From NCBI RefSeq assembly GCF_003182255.1, contig NZ_QGTQ01000012.1:1-64000 (forward strand): 64,000 bases of DNA, in the 5' to 3' direction. Of the stretch, positions 52,904-61,823 are shown piece after piece. The DNA comes from Paenibacillus cellulosilyticus (GTDB lineage Bacteria; Bacillota; Bacilli; Paenibacillales; Paenibacillaceae). The notes under the pieces are model-generated. The model was not told the DNA's origin. It made no database searches and was given only the letters and a program-made list of their open reading frames with translations. Each line of letters opens with the position of its first letter. The stretch's first letter is position 1. The translations under genes and the position numbers were made by a program.

Positions 52904-55225
52904 CTATACAGCTACATGCTTCTCCCTATACTGCCCCGGCGTAATGCCTTCCGCTTTGCGGAACGACCGGATAAAGTTCTGCGGATTGTTATACTGCAGC
53001 TTCGCTGCGATATCCTTAATCGGCATGCTCGTCTCGGCAAGCCATTTCTTCGCCATATTCAACCGGTACATCGCCAAATACTCGCTGAACGAGTAGTTCG
53101 TCTCCTTACGGAATACCCCGCTCAAGTAGTTCGCATTGTAGTGCAGCGTAGCTGCACATTGCTCGAGCGTCAGGTCGGTGTCGTAGTAGCGGCGTACGAG
53201 CTCGATCATTTTCTCCGACAGGTTATGATACTGCGTATTCTGACGGTCATTCAGAATGCCGATGATCGGCTTGATGACGGTCGTCCAGAACCAATCCTCA
53301 ATTTCTGCTACGATGTGCAGATCCAGCATTTCCTCGAATAACGAGTCATTGCCTTGATGAATCGACTTGAGGCTAATGCCCGACTCCTGCATGACGATCA
53401 GCAGATTGTTCAGCAGCCGGCTCATTGGGATCTGATATTCCTGCGGCGGCAGCTCAATTGTGAAGATCGCACGCATTAACTGATTCAACAGCGGCTTCGC
53501 CTTGTCCGGCTCCGTTAGCTTAATGGCATCAATAAGCTCGTTCTCCAAATGCGTTGGATACGTCAGGTTCAGATAATGCTTGCCCGAGCTGAAGCTCTCA
53601 TAGGGCACAATAATGCCTTCGCCGAGATGAATCCGATGCTTCAGCGCCTCTAGACCTTCGCGATAAGCGACAGCGATCGTCGAGACCGAGTGGAAGGGGA
53701 GACTATGCCCGATGCTAATGTTCAAGCTCAGAACCGTCGCAATATGCTCCTGCACGCGTACGGCAAGGTCGTTCAGATTGTCTTTGAACAGTTTCAACTG
53801 CTCGGTCTCACTGCCAATAAGGGTAACGATCGTCCCATCGATAAATACCGGATCAAGTCGGTCATCCACAGGGATGAGCTCTTGCAGCATATTGTGAACG
53901 GCAAATTGAAGCAGCTCCATATCGCTCTTCTTGTAACGCGTCCCGTCGATCGAGTCGATTTGAACATTCATGACGACCATCGTTTTCCAATAGGATAGCT
54001 GCAGCCCATAGCCGAATCGAATGAGACGCTCCGCCACATCGCTCTGCTTTATTGCCCCTTGATAGGCACGCATCAGATCAAACAGCTTCACCTGCTTGAG
54101 ATGCCGATTCGCTTCATCCTGCAGTCGCTCGTTCGATTGGAACAGATGCTGCATTTGTTCGCCAATGACTTGGAATTCATTCGCACGGCGGCCAGACGAC
54201 ACCACATTCGAACGAAGCCGAAGCTGCGTCAACAGCCGTTCAATCGGCGAGTACATGCGGCGTGAGCTAAGCCAGGCAACGACGATTGAAATAATGAGCA
54301 TGAGGAAGCAGACCGTTGCCGTATACATACCGATTTTTTTCGATTCGCTGGTCAAACTGGAAATCGAGGTTGCGGATAGATAGGTCCAATTGTTCAAATC
54401 TGAACGATGATACGTAATGGCAAAATTACTGCCGTTCAGCTTCATGCGCAGCTGTCCATCTGCGGTATTCCAATCCCCGAAATCGGCCAAGCCGGCATCA
54501 GCAGCAAGGTGACCAATCAGTTTTGCGTCGGGGTGCAGCAGCAGAAGCCCTTTGCTGTCAATGATGATAATGCTGTCCGATGCGTTTGACTCGCCATCGA
54601 GCTGCACCAATTGTTGAAGGTCACACACGGGAATGTTCGCAATCGCAGCGCCGTAATGCTCCAGGCCGGCCGAAGGCCATTTTTTGATCAGACTAATGCT
54701 GTACTCACAGGACGCCATATTTGTATTCTCTTCGCTGTAGAACCACGTCGTAGGCGTTAGAATCCAATCGGTATTGTCGCTGCTATGGATAAGTCCAGAC
54801 AGCTCAGCGTAATGAGCATACTGCTCGAATGGGTACAAGCCAGAGTTTTTCACCATCCAGTTGTATCGCTCGTTCATCAGTATGACGTCCTCGACCTTCG
54901 TGTCGAACGACTGCATGTACCGAATCTCATTCTGAAGGTCGTTGTAGAGCGCAAAATCGTTTTCGGTCAGCTTCTGCTTCATCGCCTTCTGAAACACCGT
55001 GGAATGAATAACCTGATTTAGTGTCTGGTTGACAGTCATTAGCTTTTGCTCTACATTGGAGTTGATTTGACGAATGAGCTGCTGCTTGCCTTGATTCACA
55101 TGAGACTGGATTTCATTCGATGAAGTGAAGTAGGAGAAGATGCCAATGAATAAAACCGGTAACGTACTTAACAGAAAACCGTATATCGTTAGCTTGCTTA
55201 GAAAAGTAAGCGATTTCAAGTTCAT
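52904..55225 (-). CDS. Membrane-bound AraC family regulator (YtdP/YesS-like)
   Basis: 773 residues. A membrane segment near residues 14-34 and another at about 295-315 bracket an extracellular sensor of about 260 residues (dCache-like). A HAMP-like linker and a cytoplasmic region follow. The C-terminal 100 residues are the AraC double helix-turn-helix: LTLEQCAATLHYNANYLSGVFRKETNYSFSEYLAMYRLNMAKKWLAETSMPIKDIAAKLQYNNPQNFIRSFRKAEGITPGQYR. It probably senses an extracellular sugar and switches on the divergent uptake genes. ATG 55225 or GTG 55231 may be the start; neither has a strong ribosome site. Confidence 0.92.
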   Translation of the reverse strand: MNLKSLTFLSKLTIYGFLLSTLPVLFIGIFSYFTSSNEIQSHVNQGKQQLIRQINSNVEQKLMTVNQTLNQVIHSTVFQKAMKQKLTENDFALYNDLQNEIRYMQSFDTKVEDVILMNERYNWMVKNSGLYPFEQYAHYAELSGLIHSSDNTDWILTPTTWFYSEENTNMASCEYSISLIKKWPSAGLEHYGAAIANIPVCDLQQLVQLDGESNASDSIIIIDSKGLLLLHPDAKLIGHLAADAGLADFGDWNTADGQLRMKLNGSNFAITYHRSDLNNWTYLSATSISSLTSESKKIGMYTATVCFLMLIISIVVAWLSSRRMYSPIERLLTQLRLRSNVVSSGRRANEFQVIGEQMQHLFQSNERLQDEANRHLKQVKLFDLMRAYQGAIKQSDVAERLIRFGYGLQLSYWKTMVVMNVQIDSIDGTRYKKSDMELLQFAVHNMLQELIPVDDRLDPVFIDGTIVTLIGSETEQLKLFKDNLNDLAVRVQEHIATVLSLNISIGHSLPFHSVSTIAVAYREGLEALKHRIHLGEGIIVPYESFSSGKHYLNLTYPTHLENELIDAIKLTEPDKAKPLLNQLMRAIFTIELPPQEYQIPMSRLLNNLLIVMQESGISLKSIHQGNDSLFEEMLDLHIVAEIEDWFWTTVIKPIIGILNDRQNTQYHNLSEKMIELVRRYYDTDLTLEQCAATLHYNANYLSGVFRKETNYSFSEYLAMYRLNMAKKWLAETSMPIKDIAAKLQYNNPQNFIRSFRKAEGITPGQYREKHVAV

Positions 55226-55364
55226 CAGCACCTTGTCTGAAATTTGGTCATCTGAGAAGTCTAAACATTATCCAATTAAGTTTCATATTAATAAAATTAT
55301 GCCAGCATTTGTCTTTTTCAACAAGGGGGAATTAGGACGAATCGGATGGATTCGTTGGAACCAA

Positions 55365-56864
55365 GTGCGACAAACCGCGATACTAACCGTCTGCTCCGCT
55401 AGTCTCTTGTTAGCTTCGACGGGGTGTGGAATCGGTCAAGGCAGCGCCAAGACAGCCTCTGCAGCCGAAGATCGTCCGACGATATCGATCATGGCACCGC
55501 TCCATTTTCCAAGTCCGCCAAGCCATGATATTATCGATCGCATTGAACAACAAACGAATACCAACGTTGAGATCACTTGGGTGCCGGACGGCGTCTATTC
55601 GGACAAAATGACCGCAGCGCTTACGACGAGCTCGCTTAAGAAAGCGACCTTCGTGAAATACACCGATTATATCTTCATGGCGGATACGATGCGGTCCGGT
55701 GTGTTCTGGGACATCAGTCCTTATTTGGACGAATTCGAGAACCTGCGCCATCTGGACCATAACATTATGAAGCAGGCATCGGTTGATGGCCACATCTATG
55801 GTCTCTATACGGAGCGTCCATCATCTCGTCAGGGTATCATTATTCGCCAGGATTGGCTGGAACACCTTCATTTGAAACCACCAACGACGATCGATGAGCT
55901 GTATGAGGTTATACGCCAGTTCACTTACAATGACCCAGATGGTAATGGAGTGCAGGATACGATTGGCCTTGCCGATCGGAACGACTTGGTATACGGTGCA
56001 TTTAAGACGCTTGGCTCCTATTTCGGAACGCCGAACAATTGGGATCTGAAGGATGGGCAGTTCGTACCGGATTTCGAAACGCAGGCATACGTGGACACGA
56101 TGGATTTTGTTCGCAAATTGTACGATGAGAAGCTGATCAACTCCGATTTTGCTGTGACGAGTAAAGATATTCAGCGCAACCTGTTAATCACGGGTAAAGC
56201 GGGCGTCTATATCGGCAGCATGTCGGATGCACAGCGATTATCGACGGAAGCGGTAGCCGTTAATCCGAATGCGACCTTCACGCTTGTGAATCGAATTGAA
56301 GGCCCGCAAGGTTATCGGATATGGTCGATACCGAACTATAACGGATTGTACTTGTTCTCCAAGAAGGCGGTCAAGACTGAGGATGAGCTGCGTGAAGTGC
56401 TGGCGTTCTTCGATCGTTCGATGGAGAAGGATGTTGCCAATATGATGCTGTACGGTTTGGAAGGCCGGCATTACGAAGAGCGAAGCGGTATGGCGTATTT
56501 GCCTGAATCGACAAGTGAGCTGAGGATTAGTGAGGTTAATGCACTGTATACGCTCATGATCGCTGACCTTAGCAATCCGAATGTGATGAAGGCAGCGCAG
56601 AAGGAGCCGTTGACCGAGATGGCGGATCGATTGGTTGCCGATAACGAGAAATTTCTCGTGAAGGATCCGTCGGTCAGTCTCCATTCGAAGACCAACGATG
56701 AGCATGGGCAAGAACTCAATACGATCATAACGGAGGCGACGTATAACTATATGCTCGGTCAGATTGACCTAGACGGATTCAGAAGTGAGGTTGAGAAATG
56801 GAAACGCAGCGGCGGGACGAAGGTCATCGACGAGCTGCGAGAGCAATACGAAGGGATGCAATAA
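55365..56864 (+). CDS. Extracellular solute-binding lipoprotein (YtcQ/LplA-like), first copy
   Basis: About 499 residues. QTAILTVCSASLLLASTGC is a lipoprotein signal with its Cys. The body matches LplA/YtcQ binding proteins: QGIIIRQDWLEHLHLKPPTTIDELY, GLADRNDLVYGAFKTLGSYFGTPNNW and a C-terminal GQIDLDGFRSEVEKWKRSGG. The start is uncertain: GTG 55365 gives a normal signal peptide but a weak ribosome site, ATG 55299 none; the open frame runs back into the divergent regulator. It is about 200 bp from a close paralogue. Not followed by its own permeases. Confidence 0.85.
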   Translation: MRQTAILTVCSASLLLASTGCGIGQGSAKTASAAEDRPTISIMAPLHFPSPPSHDIIDRIEQQTNTNVEITWVPDGVYSDKMTAALTTSSLKKATFVKYTDYIFMADTMRSGVFWDISPYLDEFENLRHLDHNIMKQASVDGHIYGLYTERPSSRQGIIIRQDWLEHLHLKPPTTIDELYEVIRQFTYNDPDGNGVQDTIGLADRNDLVYGAFKTLGSYFGTPNNWDLKDGQFVPDFETQAYVDTMDFVRKLYDEKLINSDFAVTSKDIQRNLLITGKAGVYIGSMSDAQRLSTEAVAVNPNATFTLVNRIEGPQGYRIWSIPNYNGLYLFSKKAVKTEDELREVLAFFDRSMEKDVANMMLYGLEGRHYEERSGMAYLPESTSELRISEVNALYTLMIADLSNPNVMKAAQKEPLTEMADRLVADNEKFLVKDPSVSLHSKTNDEHGQELNTIITEATYNYMLGQIDLDGFRSEVEKWKRSGGTKVIDELREQYEGMQ

Positions 56865-56871
56865 TGGTGAG

Positions 56872-56909
56872 AAGAAACCCCGTTGTGCTGTGGCACGACG
56901 GGGTTTCTT
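56872..56909 (+). terminator. Intrinsic terminator between the two binding-protein genes
   Basis: AAGAAACCCCGTTGTGC and GGCACGACGGGGTTTCTT form a near-perfect 17-bp stem. The trailing sequence is TTCTTGCC, so the T-run is part of the stem. Confidence 0.8.
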
Positions 56910-57060
56910 GCCGTTAATTTAATCAATTACACCAATGCTCATTAACTCACAATCCGCGCCGTTATAGGCTTTATGAGCTAATGATTGTTTCGGTAACGAC
57001 AAGCTTCTTATATCGTAGACCTTGCAACCAACCACAAACAAAAACGGAGGTCTAAGCGCA

Positions 57061-58617
57061 ATGAAAAGAAAATCATTGTCCATCCTCATGAGCGGGATGC
57101 TGCTACTCAGTGTATTCATGACGGCATGCTCGAGCAAATCGGATGACAAACAAAGTGAAGAGACGCAAGGTACGACGAAGACGGAAACGACGCAAGCTGA
57201 GCAAACAGACACGCCTAAAGCGGAAGAGCCATTCCCGATTACGATCATGCTGCCGCTGAACATTGCCGAGACACCACCGGATGTCATTAAGAATGAAGTT
57301 GAGAAGCTGACGAACACGAAGCTGACGTATCAATTCTTCCCTGCGGATACGTATGAGGAGAAGCTCACGGCTACGTTCGCAACGGGCTCGCTGCCACAAG
57401 TTACGTATTTGAAAAACCAAGCGACGTTCATGTCGATGAAGGAAGCGATTAAGGACGGTCAGTTCTGGGAGATCGGACCGCTGCTCAGCGAATTCCCGAA
57501 CCTGAACAAGCTGAAGCCAGAAATTCTTAATAATACGAAGGTAGACGGCAAGCTGTACTCGTTGTACATCGGACGTCCGCTCGCTCGCCAAGGTATCATT
57601 TATCGCAAAGACTGGGCAGATGCACTTGGTCTGAAAGCACCAGAAACGACGGAAGATTTGTATAACATGATGAAGGCGTTTACGGAAGGCGACCCAGACA
57701 AGAACGGCAAGAACGATACGATCGGTCTGGCTGATCGCAACGACTTGATCTACGGCGCATTCAAAACGGTTGCTTCCTGGTTCGGCACGCCAAACAACTG
57801 GGGTGAGAAGGATGGCCAACTGCAGCCAGACTTCATGTTCCCGCAATACCTTGAATCGATGGATTACATGAAGAAAATTCGCGACGATAAGCTGATGAAC
57901 CAAGATTTCCTCGCAACGAGTAAGACGGACCAAACCAAGCTGTTCACAAGCGGCAAAGCTGGCGTATACATCGGCAGCATGCAAGACGTTGATTCGCTCA
58001 ACAAAGACTTGATCAAGAACGTGCCTACGGCAGTCGTTGATACAGCGGCACTGATCAAAGGACCTGAAGGTCAACAATCGACCTGGTCGATTCCTGGCTA
58101 CAACAACGTTGTACTGTTCCCGAAATCGGCGGTCAAAGACGAGGCTGAGCTGAAGAAGATCCTCGCGTTCTTTGACAAAATGATGACGCCGGAAGTTGCA
58201 AACGTGATGTATTGGGGCATTGAAGGTACTCACTACACGGTTGAAGACGGCAAAGCGAAAGTGTCTGACGACAAAGAGAAGGTTGAACGTGAGGTTAAAG
58301 GCTTCAAGGACAGCGTAATCGGCGAGCCGGAAACAAACGGCATGTACGAGCCTCTCAATACGCTGCCAGCCCGCATCCATGCGGATTCGGAGCTGATCCC
58401 AGCCAACGAGAAAATCGCAATTGCTGACCCAACGGCAGCGCTTGACTCTGCAACGTTCGCTGAGAAAGGCGCCCAACTGCAAGAGATCATGACGGATGCG
58501 ACCTACAAATATATGTATGGTCAAATCGACCAAGCCGGCTTCCAGAAAGCAATCGATGATTGGAAGAGCCGCGGCGGTCAAGCGATGATCGACGAGTATA
58601 ACGCATCGAATAAGTAA
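57061..58617 (+). CDS. Extracellular solute-binding lipoprotein (YtcQ/LplA-like), second copy
   Basis: 518 residues. The signal ends in the lipobox VFMTAC, followed by a Lys/Thr/Glu-rich linker. It shares long stretches with the preceding paralogue: GLADRNDLIYGAFKTVASWFGTPNNW, GKAGVYIGSM and YGQIDQAGFQKAIDDWKSRGG. GGAGGTC lies 8 bp before ATG 57061. It heads the genes for two permeases and is probably their main binding protein. The ligand is likely an oligosaccharide from pectin-type polymers, judged from the GH105 gene downstream. Confidence 0.92.
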   Translation: MKRKSLSILMSGMLLLSVFMTACSSKSDDKQSEETQGTTKTETTQAEQTDTPKAEEPFPITIMLPLNIAETPPDVIKNEVEKLTNTKLTYQFFPADTYEEKLTATFATGSLPQVTYLKNQATFMSMKEAIKDGQFWEIGPLLSEFPNLNKLKPEILNNTKVDGKLYSLYIGRPLARQGIIYRKDWADALGLKAPETTEDLYNMMKAFTEGDPDKNGKNDTIGLADRNDLIYGAFKTVASWFGTPNNWGEKDGQLQPDFMFPQYLESMDYMKKIRDDKLMNQDFLATSKTDQTKLFTSGKAGVYIGSMQDVDSLNKDLIKNVPTAVVDTAALIKGPEGQQSTWSIPGYNNVVLFPKSAVKDEAELKKILAFFDKMMTPEVANVMYWGIEGTHYTVEDGKAKVSDDKEKVEREVKGFKDSVIGEPETNGMYEPLNTLPARIHADSELIPANEKIAIADPTAALDSATFAEKGAQLQEIMTDATYKYMYGQIDQAGFQKAIDDWKSRGGQAMIDEYNASNK

Positions 58618-58728
58618 TCATTTATATTCGCTATTAGCAACTGTTAAGTGAATGCAAAGGTTTGGTGGGCTGTTCGACCACGGGCAGCCCCCGATCGCTT
58701 CACGAATCAACGTCAGAGGGGGATCAGC

Positions 58729-59688
58729 ATGGAACAAGTGGTTGAGATGCCAGAGATGAAGCCGATGCCTCGCCGCGAACATGCGCTAGCCAAGCGCGTA
58801 TGGCGGAACAAGTGGCTGTACATCATGATCGCGCCTGGTTTCTTGTATTTTCTTATCTTCAAATACTTCCCGATGTTCGGCCTTATCATCGCCTTCGAGG
58901 ACTATAAGCCTTATCCCGGCAAAGGGATAACGGGCAGTGAATGGGTTGGCCTTGAGCACTTCCGCAGACTGTTCAGCGAGCCTGATTTTTTGAACATTTT
59001 GCTCAATACGTTGACCTTGTTCGCCATGAATCTAATCTTCTTCTTCCCGATACCGATTATCTTATCTCTCATGCTTAATGAGGTGCGACTATCGATCTTT
59101 AAGCGGACGTTCCAGACGCTCGTGTATCTGCCTCACTTCATGTCTTGGGTTATTATCGTGTCGATCAGCTTCGTCATGCTGACGATGGATGGCGGTATTA
59201 TGAACTCCTTGCTTGAATATTTCGGCTTTGACAAAATCAACTTCCTGCTTAGTCCAGACTGGTTCCGTCCTGTGTACATCATTCAGGTGATATGGCGTGA
59301 AGCCGGATGGGGAACGATTATTTACTTGGCAGCAATCGCATCGATCGATCCGCAGCTGTACGAGGCGGCACGCATGGACGGTGCCGGACGGCTCCGCCAA
59401 ATGTGGCATGTCACACTTCCATCGATCCGCAGCGTTATCGTCGTGCTGCTTATCCTCAAGATCGGCGATGTGCTGGAACTTGGCTTTGAACATGTCTATC
59501 TGCTGCTCAACTCCATGAACCGTGATGTGGCAGAGATCATTGATACGTATGTGTATACAGCGGGTCTGCGGCAAGGTCAATTCAGCTATAGCGCAGCTAT
59601 CGGTCTGTTCAAGTCCGTCATCGGACTCGTACTCGTCTTATTCGCGAATCGTATGGCGAAGCGTATGGGCGAGGAAGGCATCTATTGA
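58729..59688 (+). CDS. Sugar ABC transporter permease (YteP/LplB-like)
   Basis: 319 residues, six membrane segments. IAPGFLYFLIFKYFPMFGLIIAFEDYKP and the coupling loop EAARMDGAGRLRQMWHVTLPSI (EAA motif) are characteristic. The start at 58729 has GAGGGGG about 6 bp upstream. No ATPase gene is in the cluster; this class commonly shares the MsmX-type ATPase encoded elsewhere. Confidence 0.93.
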   Translation: MEQVVEMPEMKPMPRREHALAKRVWRNKWLYIMIAPGFLYFLIFKYFPMFGLIIAFEDYKPYPGKGITGSEWVGLEHFRRLFSEPDFLNILLNTLTLFAMNLIFFFPIPIILSLMLNEVRLSIFKRTFQTLVYLPHFMSWVIIVSISFVMLTMDGGIMNSLLEYFGFDKINFLLSPDWFRPVYIIQVIWREAGWGTIIYLAAIASIDPQLYEAARMDGAGRLRQMWHVTLPSIRSVIVVLLILKIGDVLELGFEHVYLLLNSMNRDVAEIIDTYVYTAGLRQGQFSYSAAIGLFKSVIGLVLVLFANRMAKRMGEEGIY

Positions 59689-59720
59689 TCGTTACTATAT
59701 ATTGAAGGAGGTGGGCCATC

Positions 59721-60596
59721 ATGGTGGAAGATCGGAAGCTGGGCAATCGGATGTTCTCCGCGGCCAACTATTTGCTGCTCACCCTGATCGCTCTCATCAC
59801 AATACTGCCATTCATCCATATCGTGGCAGGTTCATTTACAACAAATGCGGAGCTTGCGGCGAAGAAATTCGTGCTTATTCCAACGCAGTGGAGCTTCGAT
59901 GCGTACACGTTCATTTTCTCAACGAATACGATTATGCGTGCGATGGCCGTATCGGTTGGCGTGACCTTGTTCGGTACGCTGTTCAGTATGCTGCTCACAT
60001 CACTCATGGCTTACGGGCTTGCGCGCCGCGACTTGGACGGACGTCTTTTCCTTAACTTGTTCGTCGTTATTACGATGCTGTTCCACGGGGGGCTCATTCC
60101 AACCTTTATCGTTGTCAAAAATCTCGGGCTCATCAACAGCTACGCTTCGTTGATTCTGCCAGCAGCGATCAGTGCGTTTAATATGATCATTCTGCGCAGC
60201 TTCTTCCAGAACATCCCGGACGGGCTGGAAGAGTCCGCTCGAATTGATGGCTGCAGCGACTTCGGAACGTTGTTCCGAATCGTATTGCCGCTGTCGATGC
60301 CAGCATTGGCAACGATCTCACTGTTCTATGCCGTCACCTATTGGAATACCTACTCGAACGCTATCTTTTACCTAACCGACAGTGACAAATGGCCGATTCA
60401 AGTGCTGCTGCGTCAGATCGTCGTGCTCGCGAGCGGATTCGAATCTGACTCAAGCTTGGATAGTACGGTTCCGCCGCCGGATCAAGCGGTGAAGATGGCG
60501 GTAATCGTCGTATCGACGCTGCCGATTCTGATTGTTTATCCGTTCTTGCAGAAGCATTTTGCCAAGGGAGCATTGGTAGGTTCGATTAAAGGATAA
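59721..60596 (+). CDS. Sugar ABC transporter permease (YtcP/LplC-like)
   Basis: 291 residues, six membrane segments. The EAA loop is EESARIDGCSDFGTLFRIVLPLSMPALATI. LFHGGLIPTFIVVKNLGLINSY and the C-terminal YPFLQKHFAKGALVGSIKG are typical of the CUT1 subclass. AAGGAGGTG lies 8 bp before the ATG. It pairs with the preceding permease. Confidence 0.93.
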   Translation: MVEDRKLGNRMFSAANYLLLTLIALITILPFIHIVAGSFTTNAELAAKKFVLIPTQWSFDAYTFIFSTNTIMRAMAVSVGVTLFGTLFSMLLTSLMAYGLARRDLDGRLFLNLFVVITMLFHGGLIPTFIVVKNLGLINSYASLILPAAISAFNMIILRSFFQNIPDGLEESARIDGCSDFGTLFRIVLPLSMPALATISLFYAVTYWNTYSNAIFYLTDSDKWPIQVLLRQIVVLASGFESDSSLDSTVPPPDQAVKMAVIVVSTLPILIVYPFLQKHFAKGALVGSIKG

Positions 60597-60618
60597 TGAG
60601 AGATGGAGTGGAACTTCT

Positions 60619-61713
60619 ATGAATAGACCAAATGAAATGCGGCCGCTTGAATGGGCAGCAACGGCTTGCGATTCCATCATAAGTCGTTATGCGCCAATCG
60701 AGCTGCCGCCGGCACACCGGTGGCATTATCACCAGGGCGTGTTCTTAAGCGGGATGGAAATGCTCGCGAGAGCCGCTTCCGAGGAGCGGTATTCGCGTTA
60801 CATACAAGGCTATGTCGATGAGCTGGTGGATGCGAACGGCAATCTTTATTTCGCTCGCGACGAGTTGGATGCCATTCAAGCTGGCCTGCTGTTATTTGAT
60901 CTCGATGCCCGAGTTGGTGGAGGGGGCAAATACCGGACGGCTGCGAGCAAGCTGCGGCGCTTGTTCGATACGTTGAATCGCAACTCGGAGGGCGGATTCT
61001 GGCACAAGGATAAATATCCGTATCAAATGTGGCTGGACGGCCTCTATATGGGCGGGGTATTCGCACTCAAATATGCGAATGCGTATGGCGATCATGAACT
61101 GCGAGATATGGTGCTGCATCAAGAACGGCTTATGCGGCGGTTTATGTCAGATGAGCGAACAGGTCTGTTATTCCATGCCTGGGACGAGTCTCGGCGCATG
61201 TCTTGGGCTGATCCGGATACCGGCTGCTCGCCGGAGCTGTGGGGGCGGTCGATTGGTTGGTACGGCCTTGCGCTATCGCAATTTATCGATTGCTTGCCAG
61301 AGGGGCATGCTGGTCGAACGGAGCTGTTGCAAGCGCTGGCCCGCTTCGTTCAGTCCATTATCCAATTCCAGGACCCGAATAGTGGACTTTGGTTCCAAGT
61401 CGTCGACAAAGGTCATCTGCATGATAACTGGCTGGAAACCTCCTGTTCTTGCTTGTTTATCTATGCCATCGCCAAAGCTGTCAAATTTGGAATCGTGTCG
61501 GAGAGCTGCGCTGAAGCGGCGGTACGAGGATACAAGGGACTGTTCGATTTTGTGAAAATGGATGAAGCCGGACGATTCGTGTTGACCGGTATTTGTATCG
61601 GCACATCAGCAGGTGATTACAATAGTTACGTCACTCGACCGACAAGCGAGAACGATCTTCACGGCGTAGGCGCCTTTGTGATGGCTTGCGTAGAGGTCGA
61701 ATCGCTCGTATAA
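60619..61713 (+). CDS. GH105 unsaturated glucuronyl/rhamnogalacturonyl hydrolase (YteR-like)
   Basis: 364 residues, no signal peptide, so cytoplasmic. The (alpha/alpha)6-barrel family is shown by HYHQGVFLSGMEML, YQMWLDGLYMGGVFALKYA (with the acid/base Asp of YteR), SPELWGRSIGWYGLA, DNWLETSCSCLFIYAIAKA and ICIGTSAGDYN. It hydrolyses the unsaturated uronyl end of oligosaccharides released by lyases. With the AraC regulator, binding proteins and permeases it forms a B. subtilis ytcQ-ytdP-yteP-ytcP-yteR-like uptake route. Confidence 0.92.
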   Translation: MNRPNEMRPLEWAATACDSIISRYAPIELPPAHRWHYHQGVFLSGMEMLARAASEERYSRYIQGYVDELVDANGNLYFARDELDAIQAGLLLFDLDARVGGGGKYRTAASKLRRLFDTLNRNSEGGFWHKDKYPYQMWLDGLYMGGVFALKYANAYGDHELRDMVLHQERLMRRFMSDERTGLLFHAWDESRRMSWADPDTGCSPELWGRSIGWYGLALSQFIDCLPEGHAGRTELLQALARFVQSIIQFQDPNSGLWFQVVDKGHLHDNWLETSCSCLFIYAIAKAVKFGIVSESCAEAAVRGYKGLFDFVKMDEAGRFVLTGICIGTSAGDYNSYVTRPTSENDLHGVGAFVMACVEVESLV

Positions 61714-61748
61714 TGAATCCATAACTGGATAGGAACGTGATGGGAAAG

Positions 61749-61797
61749 AATCCCGGTATGAAGTGCTGTTACCAGCGCTCTCTGCCGGGATTTTTCT
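61749..61797 (+). terminator. Intrinsic terminator after the GH105 gene
   Basis: AATCCCGG and CCGGGATT flank an inner AGTGCT/AGCGCT stem, followed by TTTCTC. It closes the sugar cluster. Confidence 0.8.
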
Positions 61798-61823
61798 CGT
61801 TCTCAAATAGGAAGGGGATGGAT

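Noticed and set aside
57103-58581. 492-codon open frame antisense to the second binding-protein gene
   Set aside because: Rich in Arg, Leu and Val from reversed codons, with no recognisable domain; the plus-strand lipoprotein is certain.
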